Below are positions 1-9,262 of a stretch of 41,687 nt of DNA, one piece after another. Both the position numbers and the translations under genes were made by a program. The stretch covers positions 75,434-117,120 of the forward strand of contig NW_023365730.1 in the NCBI RefSeq assembly GCF_000003815.2, in the 5' to 3' direction. Source of the stretch: Branchiostoma floridae. Lineage: Eukaryota; Chordata; Leptocardii; Amphioxiformes; Branchiostomatidae. Numbering within the stretch: the stretch's first letter is position 1; every line of letters begins with the position of its first letter. The notes below the pieces were generated by a model, which did no database searches, was not told the origin of the DNA, and was given only the letters and a program-made list of their open reading frames with translations.

Positions 1-116
1 TTGTATAAAGGCTCCCCCTCTCTCTGTACGTAACTATGCTCTCCGTCTTTGTCTTTGTGTGTGTCTCTCTCATTGTCTCAACCTCTTGCCCTTTTCCCTC
101 TCCCACTCTCTCATAT
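1..116. repeat. Pyrimidine-rich low-complexity tract
   Basis: The first part of the window is dominated by CT and GT dinucleotide runs on the + strand. No reading frame or splice signal is visible in it. Confidence 0.7.
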
Positions 117-311
117 ACATTCATTCTATTCTCCAAGCATATCATACGGTAACATAAAATAGTATCAAAAGCTGGCATATGAGTGAAGCCGGCCTAGGAG
201 TGTGTATACCTCCGGTGCCCGTCTGACTCCCTTTGGCCGGCTATGACTCCTTGGCCATCTTTGATACTATCTCATGACACTGTGCGATCTGCTTGGACAT
301 AACATTCATTC
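117..311. mobile_element. MITE, CTCCAAGCAG family, copy 1 with 10-bp target duplication
   Basis: The element itself is 127-301 (175 bp). Its left end reads TATTCTCCAAGCATATC and its right end GATCTGCTTGGACATA, an imperfect terminal inverted repeat that continues inward through a GATAGTATCAAA-like block on both sides. It is flanked by the direct repeat ACATTCATTC at 117-126 and 302-311. It has no coding capacity, so it must have been moved in trans. Target duplications of 9-10 bp are typical of Mutator-like transposases, which is an inference here. Confidence 0.85.
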
Positions 312-1019
312 CTTCTTTCATCATAATATTCAAGAGGTCGTCTATGAAAGTCATGCTGTAGACTTGTCTCAATGAAAGCTTCCTAAAAACGACAATAACC
401 CACGGCACGTAATGACCCGGATCGTGTAGCAATATGTCCGTTGTCCCTGTACTATCCGCTAATGTGTCGGTTATGAGGCGCACACAGCCGGGCGCGTACT
501 CAGGCTTTCCGCCTCGTTACGTTTATGAAGTGAAACGGACTGAGTAAAAATTGATCGAGCGGGACTATGTTTGTATGGAGCTCCGCGCGCATGGCTACAC
601 AGCCTAACAGGGGTGCTGCGGTAATGGGCGCGGAGGGATTTGGTGAAGAGAAAGAGCAGCGACCACCCTGAAATTTCAAATTTCTTCGTAAGTAATTTAG
701 TAAGAGTCTTTTATGATGAAATAGAGGATAGGTAAGAAAAGGCAACAAAGTTCCACATATGAAACACCTTTGTAAAGAATTCTATCCTTTTTCGTTTACT
801 CCCCATACGCGTATACGAAAAGTCAAGTAATAATTTTTAGCACCGAGAACATAACTTGGTATCTAAGATTAGAATAGATCTGATATAGGTCAAGTCAAAT
901 TGAGTCAAATATAGTTGTCTATGTAAGTATATGTAGTCCAAAGTAATAGAATGAAGTGACTACAACTCAGCGGAAAAAAGTTGGTCGATGGGTGTAAGAA
1001 ATTGTCCAGTTCTACACCT
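312..1019. other. Intergenic, nothing recognised
   Basis: Only short chance reading frames are seen. There are no repeats, splice pairs or RNA genes that I can support. Confidence 0.6.
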
Positions 1020-1195
1020 GGCCTTTTCAAACCCGAACCTTGTTCGATTATGGTTATTTCGATATCGAACCATTCTTTGTTCGATCCTGCGAATTACGAA
1101 CCCAGACTTTGTTCGATCGATGTAATATCGAACCCGAACGCTGTTCCATTTGATTTCGAACCTGTGTTCCATCTAAGGTCACCAGTGTTCGACAG
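1020..1195. repeat. TTCGAAC minisatellite, locus 1
   Basis: Degenerate tandem units of about 32 bp, each built on a TTCGAACCCGAAC...TTGTTCGAT pattern that contains the palindrome TTCGAA. The array ends in a TCTAAGGTCACCA tail. The same units and the same tail occur at 17345-17526, and the units alone at 20066-20163, so this is a dispersed family. The small reading frames across it come from the repeat and are not genes. Confidence 0.8.
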
Positions 1196-1562
1196 AAGGT
1201 AACAAACGAGTCGGTTTGTTTACAGGTTTTTCAGTTCATATTTTGCCTGTGCAAAACTATGAAGCGGACGGTTGGCACACATCAAAGCAGAAGAGACCTG
1301 AAGTCTTTGAGACAAGAATCCTGACATTCTTAAGTCGCCTTGTCAAAGGCTTTGACTCATCGCCGGCGAGAGCATCTCCGAGCCATCTTTGTCCGTCCCG
1401 AGGTTGTGACAACAGCGCGTGTTTCTCACAACAGGCCAGGTGACGAGAGACGCCCTTTCGGAAGCTGGCTTGGCGGAAACAGACGAGTGGCGCTCCGTCG
1501 CGTGGCAAAATTGACACAACCTGTACGCCATTGTTCGTCTCCTGTGCACTAGAAACTCTCAT
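1196..1562. other. GC-richer block with overlapping open frames on both strands
   Basis: Four frames on both strands stay open for 68-101 codons because stop codons are rare in this CG-rich stretch. None shows a recognisable domain or convincing codon bias. It may be a conserved non-coding block or an unrecognised exon; I cannot decide from the sequence alone. Confidence 0.35.
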
Positions 1563-3756
1563 GTTCCTCTGAAGGGTAAATATTTACAGTGCGACTTGTG
1601 ACCGTACGTTTTCTACATGTGGTGAAATTCTTTAGGTACTGTTATACCAAAGATAAGATGTCAAGATGTATATTCACTTTTTTCTTCTTGTTTGTGGTAT
1701 TAATAGGAGTACGATAATTTCAAGGATTACTACTTGGGTACATGCAGCGAACAAACGTCAGAAAAACGATGCAAGGACTACTTTGCACTAAATGGCAATC
1801 ACTCAAGCAACAAGGATATAATTTTTGTAACGGTCAGACGTTTTAGTTAGCATCCACTACCTGTTGTCTGTGACACTGAGGAAATCTTGTTGAACAGAAG
1901 GTTTTGCACCCTTATTATGAATTAACATGGAAAGGAGTTTTTTAAGGCAAATTTTTGATAGTCCAACCATCTAAAACCACAAAAAGATAATTCATTCGAA
2001 ATATCAATAGCAAACGGAACAGGTGTATCGTTTGCAACAAAAGCAGACAACTTAAACTGTCCAAAAATTCAGTACAGATTCGTTAATGTTTCTATGGTCT
2101 ATTATTGTTGCGAACGTAATCAACTTCCGTTGACGAAATTACCATATTGACTTTGTCCTAAACCCGTTCCGTACGTTGAACACATATATCTCAGAAAGAT
2201 GGATGACATCATTAGACGTGCACTGTTGACTGTGCGTTATGCGCACAAGGCCACCTACACCGGCGTGTGTTACACTTCACTAACCACTGAACGGCATTGA
2301 AAAAAATCATATGTAAGGCTGTGATAATTTTTTTTTCAATAATTTTTTTCCAAATTATTGAAAATATCTTTCTTGTCTAAAAGAAATTCACAACTTTCTG
2401 TTTGTACTAAACAGCTGTCTTACGAATCGGGAAGAAGCTAAACATGCACATACTAGTATACATTAGTTATTAGATAGATGCTGTACGATACTACATTCTT
2501 TGGGAACGGTCACGGGAGTGTGTATATGCAAGTCCATATGAGTTTCGTACGGACATTCTTTGGGTTTAGGTAAAGTTTGCGAGGAAAAAGTTGCATTTCT
2601 ATTTGACTTTTACTGTGCAGTCTGTATAAAATAAGCCTTTTTGAACGCAAACCTTCCTAAACTAAAACAATGTAAATACAAACGGAATTGTACATACGCA
2701 TATGATATCTGTATCTGACCAGAAAGTATCTGTGAATAGTTTCGTCGAGATGATAAATCATACATAACCGCGTTTTCTCACCTAGCAGCAGGTAGAAATA
2801 GAACAAGTCAATATTGTACTTATTTATGAACTACCTGAAGGTAAGTTAGTTGGGATCATTACCGACAATAGGTAGACCCATACGATCCATTTTCAACATT
2901 GAAACAAAGCGAGAAGCTGAACCTTACGTACAAAACACGAGACTTTTATACTCATATAAACAATGTGTTGTGTGTTAACGAGTTTTCCTTATGATTAGTA
3001 TTTAACACACGTGGACTTGAATGTGAAATAAAGCTATTCATGCATTAATCTTAAGGACCATCTCTGTTAAAGACAATATGTTGTATCAGGCTTTTTATGC
3101 ACACAGAAAGTCTCCACGCATGTGTGCACTGTTCCAGCTCGCGGAGTGCCACACAGAGGGACATATGGTCACTGCCGACTCTTTTGTCAACAGATAGTCG
3201 CTGTCCTCGCCTTGTTAGCTGTGTGGAATTTCGGAGAGCTCCTCAGCCGGTATTTTCAAGGTCCTTGGGTGCCAATGGTCCTTTGTAGGTTGATAACGAT
3301 CTGCTCTTTGTAGTGAAGGGAAATGTGTTGGTGTATGTCATGTTTGAAGTGTTCTTGACGTCAACCTCAAGAGCCTTTTTAACGTATATCTAAGTCTCAA
3401 AGTCTTTTTTCTAATTCCATGTAAACGTCATTGTTAAATTGCTATTATCTATATCATGACCTACAAGGTCTTTCGGCCTACACATAAACATAATACAGCA
3501 TTGGAAATTTCTTGAATTACAACTAGAGGAGTTAAGATTGCATTTCAATAATTATGTGTAATACTAGTAGACTCCTACATTGTGGATCATAAAAATGCAT
3601 TAGAAATATCATTCAAATCTGTACAGGTAAAAACCCTTACATAAGGACCACCTGGCCAGGTGTCCTGTGCCTACGTTTAGGTGGCCCCATTGACCGTAAG
3701 TGTCCTGTCTATAGCGACCACTTGTCCATATATTATAAGGTAAAGGTAGGTAAAAG
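1563..3756. other. Intergenic, AT-rich
   Basis: The stretch holds one AT-rich hairpin at 2333-2364, with 13-bp arms TTTTCAATAATTT and AAATTATTGAAAA and a 6-nt loop. Two short overlapping frames lie at 3097-3313. Nothing else is supported. Confidence 0.6.
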
Positions 3757-3839
3757 TATTCTCCAAGCAGAGGTTGGATAGCGGAGATAGTAGTGGTAAG
3801 GGGAGCTATCTCAGCGACCCAACCTCTGCTTGGAGAATA
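3757..3839. mobile_element. Short hairpin MITE related to the CTCCAAGCAG family
   Basis: An 83-bp near-palindrome. The left arm starts TATTCTCCAAGCAGAGGTTG and the right arm ends in its exact complement; pairing continues to about 34 nt per arm around a loop of roughly 15 nt. The terminal CTCCAAGCAG is shared with the 175-bp MITEs, but the interior differs, so this is a related subfamily or a collapsed derivative. No clear target duplication is seen beyond the TA that is part of the arms. Confidence 0.8.
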
Positions 3840-4112
3840 ATCCAGAACACACGTAGTCTATAACTAGTGACATCGCCCAATTGTGACTGACATGACCACC
3901 GGACGAGCGTCTCATTTTCGGACGTCTCACGTCTGGCCGCTGGGTTGACTAAAGTTGGAGGCATCGAAAGGTTCCGTGGCAATATGGTACAATACAATAC
4001 AAAGTAAGGAAAATATCATATGCAGTATTACAAAGACAGACATGCAAAGCACAAATGCAACGTATTATGTAAAATAAATCACGTTACAGTAGTCATAAAA
4101 TGAAATCGATAG

Positions 4113-4610
4113 ATCACATTTAGACAAAGCTTCACACACTAGAAAGTTTACGTTTAGCCTCTAGTGAGCAAAGATACAAAGTTTTTTAATGTTAATACAT
4201 CAAATCAAATTTTCGTGCAATGCAGGTTTTAGGAACTTTGTGATTGGGTAATGGAATACAGTTTGAAAATTCACATCTAGACAAAGCTTCTCATTTTAAA
4301 AAGGGCACGTTTAAGCTCTAGTGAACAAGGATACAGGCTTTGTTATCTGCGTTTTTTAATCAGAGATTAAACTGATAAGAACAGATACTACACTTGATCT
4401 TAGCCAAAAGGCCGAGTAATGTAAATATGGTAAACCAAACTTTTCGTCAATTGCAAGGCTAAATAACTTTGTGATTGAGCCATAGAATACAGTTTGAAAA
4501 TGCACCTTTAGAGAAAGCTGCTTTGAATGCACACACCGAAAAAGGTACGTTTAAGCCCTAGTGAGCAGAGATACAGGTTTTGTTATCCTCGTTTCTGTTG
4601 TCAGTTTTTT
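4113..4610. repeat. Diverged tandem repeat, about 2.7 units
   Basis: Three blocks begin CACATTTAGACAAAGC (4113), CACATCTAGACAAAGC (4267) and GCACCTTTAGAGAAAGC (4502). Each runs through TACGTTTAGCC/CACGTTTAAGC, a CTAGTGAGCA motif and, in the first two, a TTTGTGATTGxGxxAxxGAATACAGTTTGAAAA tail. The middle unit is longer by about 60 bp because a U2 snRNA fragment has been inserted in it. Confidence 0.8.
4359..4417 (-). pseudogene. U2 snRNA 5'-fragment insertion
   Basis: Read on the minus strand, this is the 5' part of U2 spliceosomal RNA, about nucleotides 8-65. The near-universal blocks CTCGGCCTTTTGGCTAAGAT, CAAGTGTAGTATCTGTTCTT and ATCAGTTTAAT are present in order, and the branch-point pairing GTAGTA is intact. 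The first few U2 nucleotides, the Sm site and stem-loops III and IV are absent, so it cannot be a functional snRNA gene. Comparison with the neighbouring tandem unit shows a clean insertion between GTTTTTTAAT and GTAAATATGG, with TAAT on both sides as a likely target duplication. The U2 3' break abuts a pre-existing A-run on its own strand. Confidence 0.92.
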
Positions 4611-5074
4611 ACACAAGGAGCCAGAAAATCAACTAGAAGGGCGCTGATGGATCGGTCGTGCCTTAGTAAAGACGTCAGGTCCTCAGACGGAACTTAGATG
4701 TGACGTCTTGACAAGAAAGCGAATTTAAGACGTCAAGACGTAGATTACATGTACATCAGAAGGAGTTGTGCGATTGTCACAGGAGCAGGGAGTGTGTGTT
4801 GTAGTTGTTTTATTTTGAGAAGTGTCGGGAAAGGCTGGATGACGAAACATGTGCGAGACGGAAAATCGGTCAACCGAGCCGCAAAATATGCAAATGAGGC
4901 GGTGAATGCAGTCTGGGCACTGGAGGAGCTGTCAGGCGGGGTGAATGGCACGGGTTGACCCCTGACCTGCTACGTCGCTCGAATGTGCAACACCAATTTG
5001 ACGCTATTGTTACTGTACAAAGGCGCGGCGGTGGTTGTACCAGGGTGTACTTTGACATCGCTGCAAATCTTACC
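4611..5074. other. Intergenic with GACGTC cluster and a POU octamer
   Basis: GACGTC occurs three times between 4671 and 4735. Two of these form an inverted pair, TGACGTCTT and AAGACGTCA. A perfect POU octamer ATGCAAAT lies at 4888-4895 in a GC-richer patch. The 69-codon open frame at 4749-4958 has no recognisable domain. Confidence 0.4.
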
Positions 5075-5365
5075 TCTCTGTTGTGAGGGTTTCTTCTACT
5101 GTCGGTAAGGCCACGGGAAGTTGACTATGTGGATGAAGGCACACATACGAATTAACACGTCCAAGAATGCAAACATCATCGTTAACGCAACAAGTGGTAG
5201 CATAATTCACTATACTATTTAATCTCTGTTGTGAAGTTTCTTCTACTGTCGGTAAGGCCACGGGAAGTTGACTATGTGGATGACAGAAAGGCACACATGC
5301 AAATAAACAGGTCCAAGGATGCAAACATCGACGCAACAAGTGGTATCAGAATTCACTATACTATT
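5075..5365. repeat. Tandem duplication, 148-bp unit
   Basis: Two adjacent copies (5075-5222 and 5223-5365) share long identical blocks such as TTTCTTCTACTGTCGGTAAG and CACGGGAAGTTGACTATGTG. They differ by a few substitutions and small indels. The open frame on the minus strand across both copies is a product of the repeat. Confidence 0.9.
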
Positions 5366-6156
5366 ACTCATGTATGAAAGAAAAAAATGATATTAAACCC
5401 GTTAATACCTTTATTGCTTTTTTGAATGTTTACAATCGATCCTCTCATCATCAATTATCATTGATGCTTTCTGAGTCAATTCTGACAATTGCCTTCTCAC
5501 CTTTTTCTAGCATGGGATTACCTGGTCTTGAGAACCCTTTCTCCATTTTGTCATTTTCTCAAATCATAGTCGGTGTTTCCAGGTGCTTCGCTATTCCTTG
5601 ATGTCATCTTAAATATAGCGACTGCATTTTTCACTTCTTTTGTGCCAAAAACTTGTGACTTTGATATCATCCCATTGTAACAAACAGTTGAGATTAAAAG
5701 AATTAAGAGAAAAGTGGGTGACGTTTAAAAGTATAGGGCTGGTACGTTGGGCTCAATTGAACAGAATGGATAACGTCTATTGCAAGTTCGTGCCCGAGGG
5801 CTGATTGTAAATGACCAAAAAAAAAAATGACAAACAATGGTAAGCGACTACGCTAGTCTAAAGGCTAACTGTAGAATGTAGCTTATTGGGTTCGACTTAT
5901 TTTTCGGAGACATTGGAAGACGAGGGAATGCTTTATTTATTTTTTATTTTTTGCGGAGGCCCAGATTTTCCACTCTCTCGCACCATATCTATAGTCTACG
6001 GACAAAAGCCGTCCGCAAAACTGTTTTGAAGAGGCCTTAACATGTTCAGAAGATGAACGACTCGGAATAAAAGACGCAGGGATATAAATCTAGCTGGGAC
6101 GACACCCCCGGTATGGCGTGGCAGACCGTGACAATTCTTTCAGATTTTTCTGTGTG
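5366..6156. other. Intergenic, nothing recognised
   Basis: AT-rich sequence with an A-run near 5820 and a T-rich run near 5940. No supported gene. Confidence 0.6.
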
Positions 6157-6415
6157 CCCATAGCCGACCTATAGAGGTTCGCTCTATGCGATGTTTCACC
6201 GAGAAAAAGGATAGGACAATTCTTCTTCTCACTGTAAACCTAAACTGAACTGGATTTTCAGTGCCTTCTGTTGAAAAGATGGAACAGATAAGGGTTTTAA
6301 ATGATATCTGATTTTTTGTGAGCCTGCCGGCAGACCCATAGTGGCTTGCTCTATTCGATGTTTGACCGAGAGAAAAAAAAAGGACAATTCTTCTTCTCGC
6401 CTTCACACTGTAAAC
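6157..6415. repeat. Direct duplication of about 82 bp
   Basis: The blocks 6157-6238 and 6335-6415 share CCCATAG, GCTCTATxCGATGTTT, ACCGAGA and GGACAATTCTTCTTCTC in the same order, and end CACTGTAAAC. The spacing is about 178 bp. The 102-codon minus-strand frame across it is a repeat product. Confidence 0.8.
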
Positions 6416-6639
6416 ATATACATGTACGCTGACATGAAGATTATTCAAGAACTTGGCGAAGTATATTGGGTCACTGTCATCTCATATCGATAGGTGTGTG
6501 TTGGGTTCCTTTACGTGCAGAGATTTGTGACGTCATCGGCCTCATACACTGGGTGGGGGTTAACGCCCCTCCGAAGGTCGGTGATGGACAGAGAAATTCC
6601 TTAAGCCTGCCGTCTATGTTTTGTTGAAACAGTCAGAGA

Positions 6640-7134
6640 AAGCCAGGAAATTAGGTCAACAAGACAAGATACCGTCTTATGTGTATATCATTAGCAGTAG
6701 AAGATCGACAACCTATTGTGGACCACATGTCTGGAATAACTTACCGCCAGACACACGTACGGCTCCAAACCTGACCTGCTAAATACCCGGGCCCCTCACA
6801 TTAAGCGAAAATCGATCGGACGACAAGTCTGCGAGCTCTAAATTAAGAGGAGGCATGACCCTGCTGTCGACGAAGAAATGGCAGAGTTCCCCCCTCCCCA
6901 TCAGGGTCATGCCTCCTCGTAGTTTAGAGCTCGCAGACTCGTCGTCCGATCGATTTTCGCCTAATGTGAGGGGGGGGGGGGTATTAAGAGACTCTTGAAG
7001 TAAAAGAAATGACCAAAACGAACGGGCACAATATGAGCCCTGAGCTTTCGCTGCACTATATTTTTTACCATGTGTATGTAATGATATCTGTCAACAAACT
7101 TGTTAGGACTCGATGTAATCTGTAACTCTGTTAT
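6640..7134 (+). pseudogene. LINE 3' relic, end of reverse transcriptase ORF, split by a MITE
   Basis: The frame through 6660-6776 reads KIPSYVYI, then STTYCGPHVWNNLPPDTR, then APNL. This is the conserved end of the reverse transcriptase ORF of many non-LTR retrotransposons (pattern YxGPxxWNxLPxxxRxAxsL). The match breaks at 6779, where a 202-bp MITE is inserted, and the same frame resumes at 6988 with ETLEVKEM and stays open to a TAA near 7133. One stop lies at the junction codon. The relic is 5'-truncated, lacks the catalytic YADD region and is inactive. Confidence 0.8.
6780..6987. mobile_element. MITE with ATACCC ends and TAA target duplication
   Basis: The element is 6783-6984 (202 bp). 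Its arms of about 80 bp are strongly complementary: the left has CTCACATTAAGCGAAAATCG and GCGAGCTCTAA, and the right has the complements in reverse order. The left end is ATACCCGGGCCCC; the right end is a long G-run followed by GGGTAT. The triplet TAA flanks it at 6780-6782 and 6985-6987. It interrupts the LINE reading frame, and removing it with one TAA restores a continuous frame. That confirms the boundaries. Confidence 0.88.
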
Positions 7135-8215
7135 ATTTTATCTGACCCTTACCTCCTCATGACCTCAATGGACCGATCCTGTCGAACGCCATATCGAACA
7201 GATAGAACCCCCTATTCTATTTCGAACACCTCCGTCAAAAACAGCTCCAGTGGGACAGAAATGGCTCTTCTCTTCTCCACAAGTTCCGAAGAGAACTCCA
7301 TTTCCTGTCTACTCACAGATAGCACAGACACGATATGTGGGGTAGGGTAGCGGCGGAGTTTTGGGATCGGTCCATAAAAGAGCTTCTCATAAATAAACCA
7401 AGATTCAAACAATAGATAGGAAGGACAGAGAAAACTGACTGATACCTATGTCTTCTAATTCTCAAGGCTACCTAATGGCTTGTGACAAAGTATATTTGCT
7501 GAAAACATACTAACCCGTGTAACCATGTGTCTTAACTTCCGACCAAAACACTTTAAGTATCCGGGTCTTTTGTTAAACCTCTTAATGTCATCCAAAATAT
7601 CCCGGTCAAGGATATGTTATAAGTTGATACAATCGTGTTCTATCGTTGTGTGGCCTGAATGTTTCAAAAATCGTATTTGTTTAAAGTTTTGATATTTTCC
7701 GACACTCTGTTATGCTCAAGATCCCCATGCTATGGAACGACTGACTGCGATTTCAAATATACTTGACCATAAAAAAGAAAGAACAATATTATTTTGGATC
7801 TTAGACAATTCTTTTAGACAATTTTATTGGATAAACATCTGAGGTCTTGGTCATTTTAAAATTTTGTGCTGCTATCCCAACTATCCCTGTCATTGACATG
7901 CCCTGGTATGATAACATCATTTCCTTTAGCTGTATGGCCACAGTCTTTGCCATATTTTGGGGGGTACCTTTCTCGAATTATTCATGTGAAGCTCAAATCA
8001 GCCTGCAGACCGCTTTTTACTGAGGTCATGAGGAAAGGGTAAGATATATAACAGGTATAACATAACTACAAGTCCAAATAAGTCAATACATGTATTCTAC
8101 ACATACATAATACAAGATACATAATACTTCTATTTCTTACTCACATTTTTACCCTATGATACGTCCAAAATGATTCCTTTGTATAAGGGCCTTACCCTGA
8201 GATTCTCAGAAAACA
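7135..8215. other. Intergenic
   Basis: A short patch at 7185-7232 (GTCGAACGCC...ATTTCGAACACC) resembles a degraded unit of the TTCGAAC minisatellite. Otherwise nothing is recognised. Confidence 0.5.
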
Positions 8216-8216
8216 T

Positions 8217-8440
8217 CTCAAATAAAATTGTTACAAATTGTTTAGCACCAAAGAAAGTAAATGCTACTCCTAGTATGACTTCTGTGATATGTCGAATATC
8301 TAGGCCAGACAGAACATAGGTATAACTGTCATGTCTCAAATAAAACTCGTGTAGACTGTATAGCGCCAAAAAAAATCATATAGTTTGCTGTGTCTGTGTC
8401 TATAATATCTAGGTCAGGACAGGGGTATTATCGCCATGTC
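8217..8440. repeat. Tandem duplication, 118-bp unit
   Basis: Two copies start CTCAAATAAAA (8217) and CTCAAATAAAA (8335). They share AGCxCCAAA, AATATCTAGG and a ...GTATxxxxGxCATGTC end. They are diverged, with several indels. Confidence 0.75.
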
Positions 8441-8480
8441 GTGTGCCATAAGTATCAAACCGCAGTTAAAAGGTTCCACC

Positions 8481-9262
8481 GCCGGCCACGTGTGGTCGGA
8501 AACTATAACTGTGCCAAGGACTCAACCGAAGGACACACGCGCACGCGACCGTCACTTAAGATCTGTGTCATCATCGATCATGTGAAAATGATGCCTTGAG
8601 GTGTAGCAATTTTTCATGTCGTAGAGGGGTCATCGACCTTTCGAACGGTAGTCCCCATATCGCATAAAGGGTAAAGACGTAATACGTAGTACATAATGTA
8701 ACAGTTAACTTGCAAATGAACTATATTATCGTAATAAATGCATATACATGGTACAGAAATTAGTCCCTGGATAAACATGCCTCGAAACACCAGGGACCGG
8801 AAGGATATTTAAATATACATTAAAGAAATGGAGCGTACATAAAACGCAGACGGCTGTTTCGAAGGTCGCGACGAAAATTAACTGCGACGTAACAAACCAT
8901 CTTCGCAGGCAAATAACATAAATGGTTAATAATCATCCTAAAAATCCCATTGTCAAGTACGCCATGGATTGGATAGAGCTTCCTAGATACACTTAAAGAA
9001 ACGGAGCGTATTGATATGCATTAAAAGGGGACAACCGTTTCGATAGCCGACGACCTTTTTCGAGACGAAGATTAGCTGCGACGTAACACACACACACCAG
9101 TTAGCATGCACGTAGTGACGGTGGGTTATATCAGGTCACTCACACATTTATGAATGGTACAAACTAAAACTGTGCCAAGGACAGACACGGTCTCAAAAGA
9201 TCTGTTGCTTCATTAATCAGCGAGTATAACTGCCCTGGGGCGTAACAGCACACTGAAACGTA
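8481..9262. repeat. Large diverged duplication, about 650-bp spacing
   Basis: The block AAACTATAACTGTGCCAAGG (about 8500) recurs as AAACTAAAACTGTGCCAAGG (about 9164), and each is followed by AAGATCTGT. Between them lie two further similar blocks, each with TTAAAGAAA, GGAGCGTA, TTTCGA and GCTGCGACGTAACA or a close variant, near 8820-8900 and 8990-9090. These are old duplications with no coding signal. Confidence 0.6.

Noticed and set aside
3097-3313. Overlapping 63-codon frames, one with a hydrophobic stretch
   Set aside because: No domain, no splice pair and no start context; two frames are open at once, as expected in a GC-richer patch.
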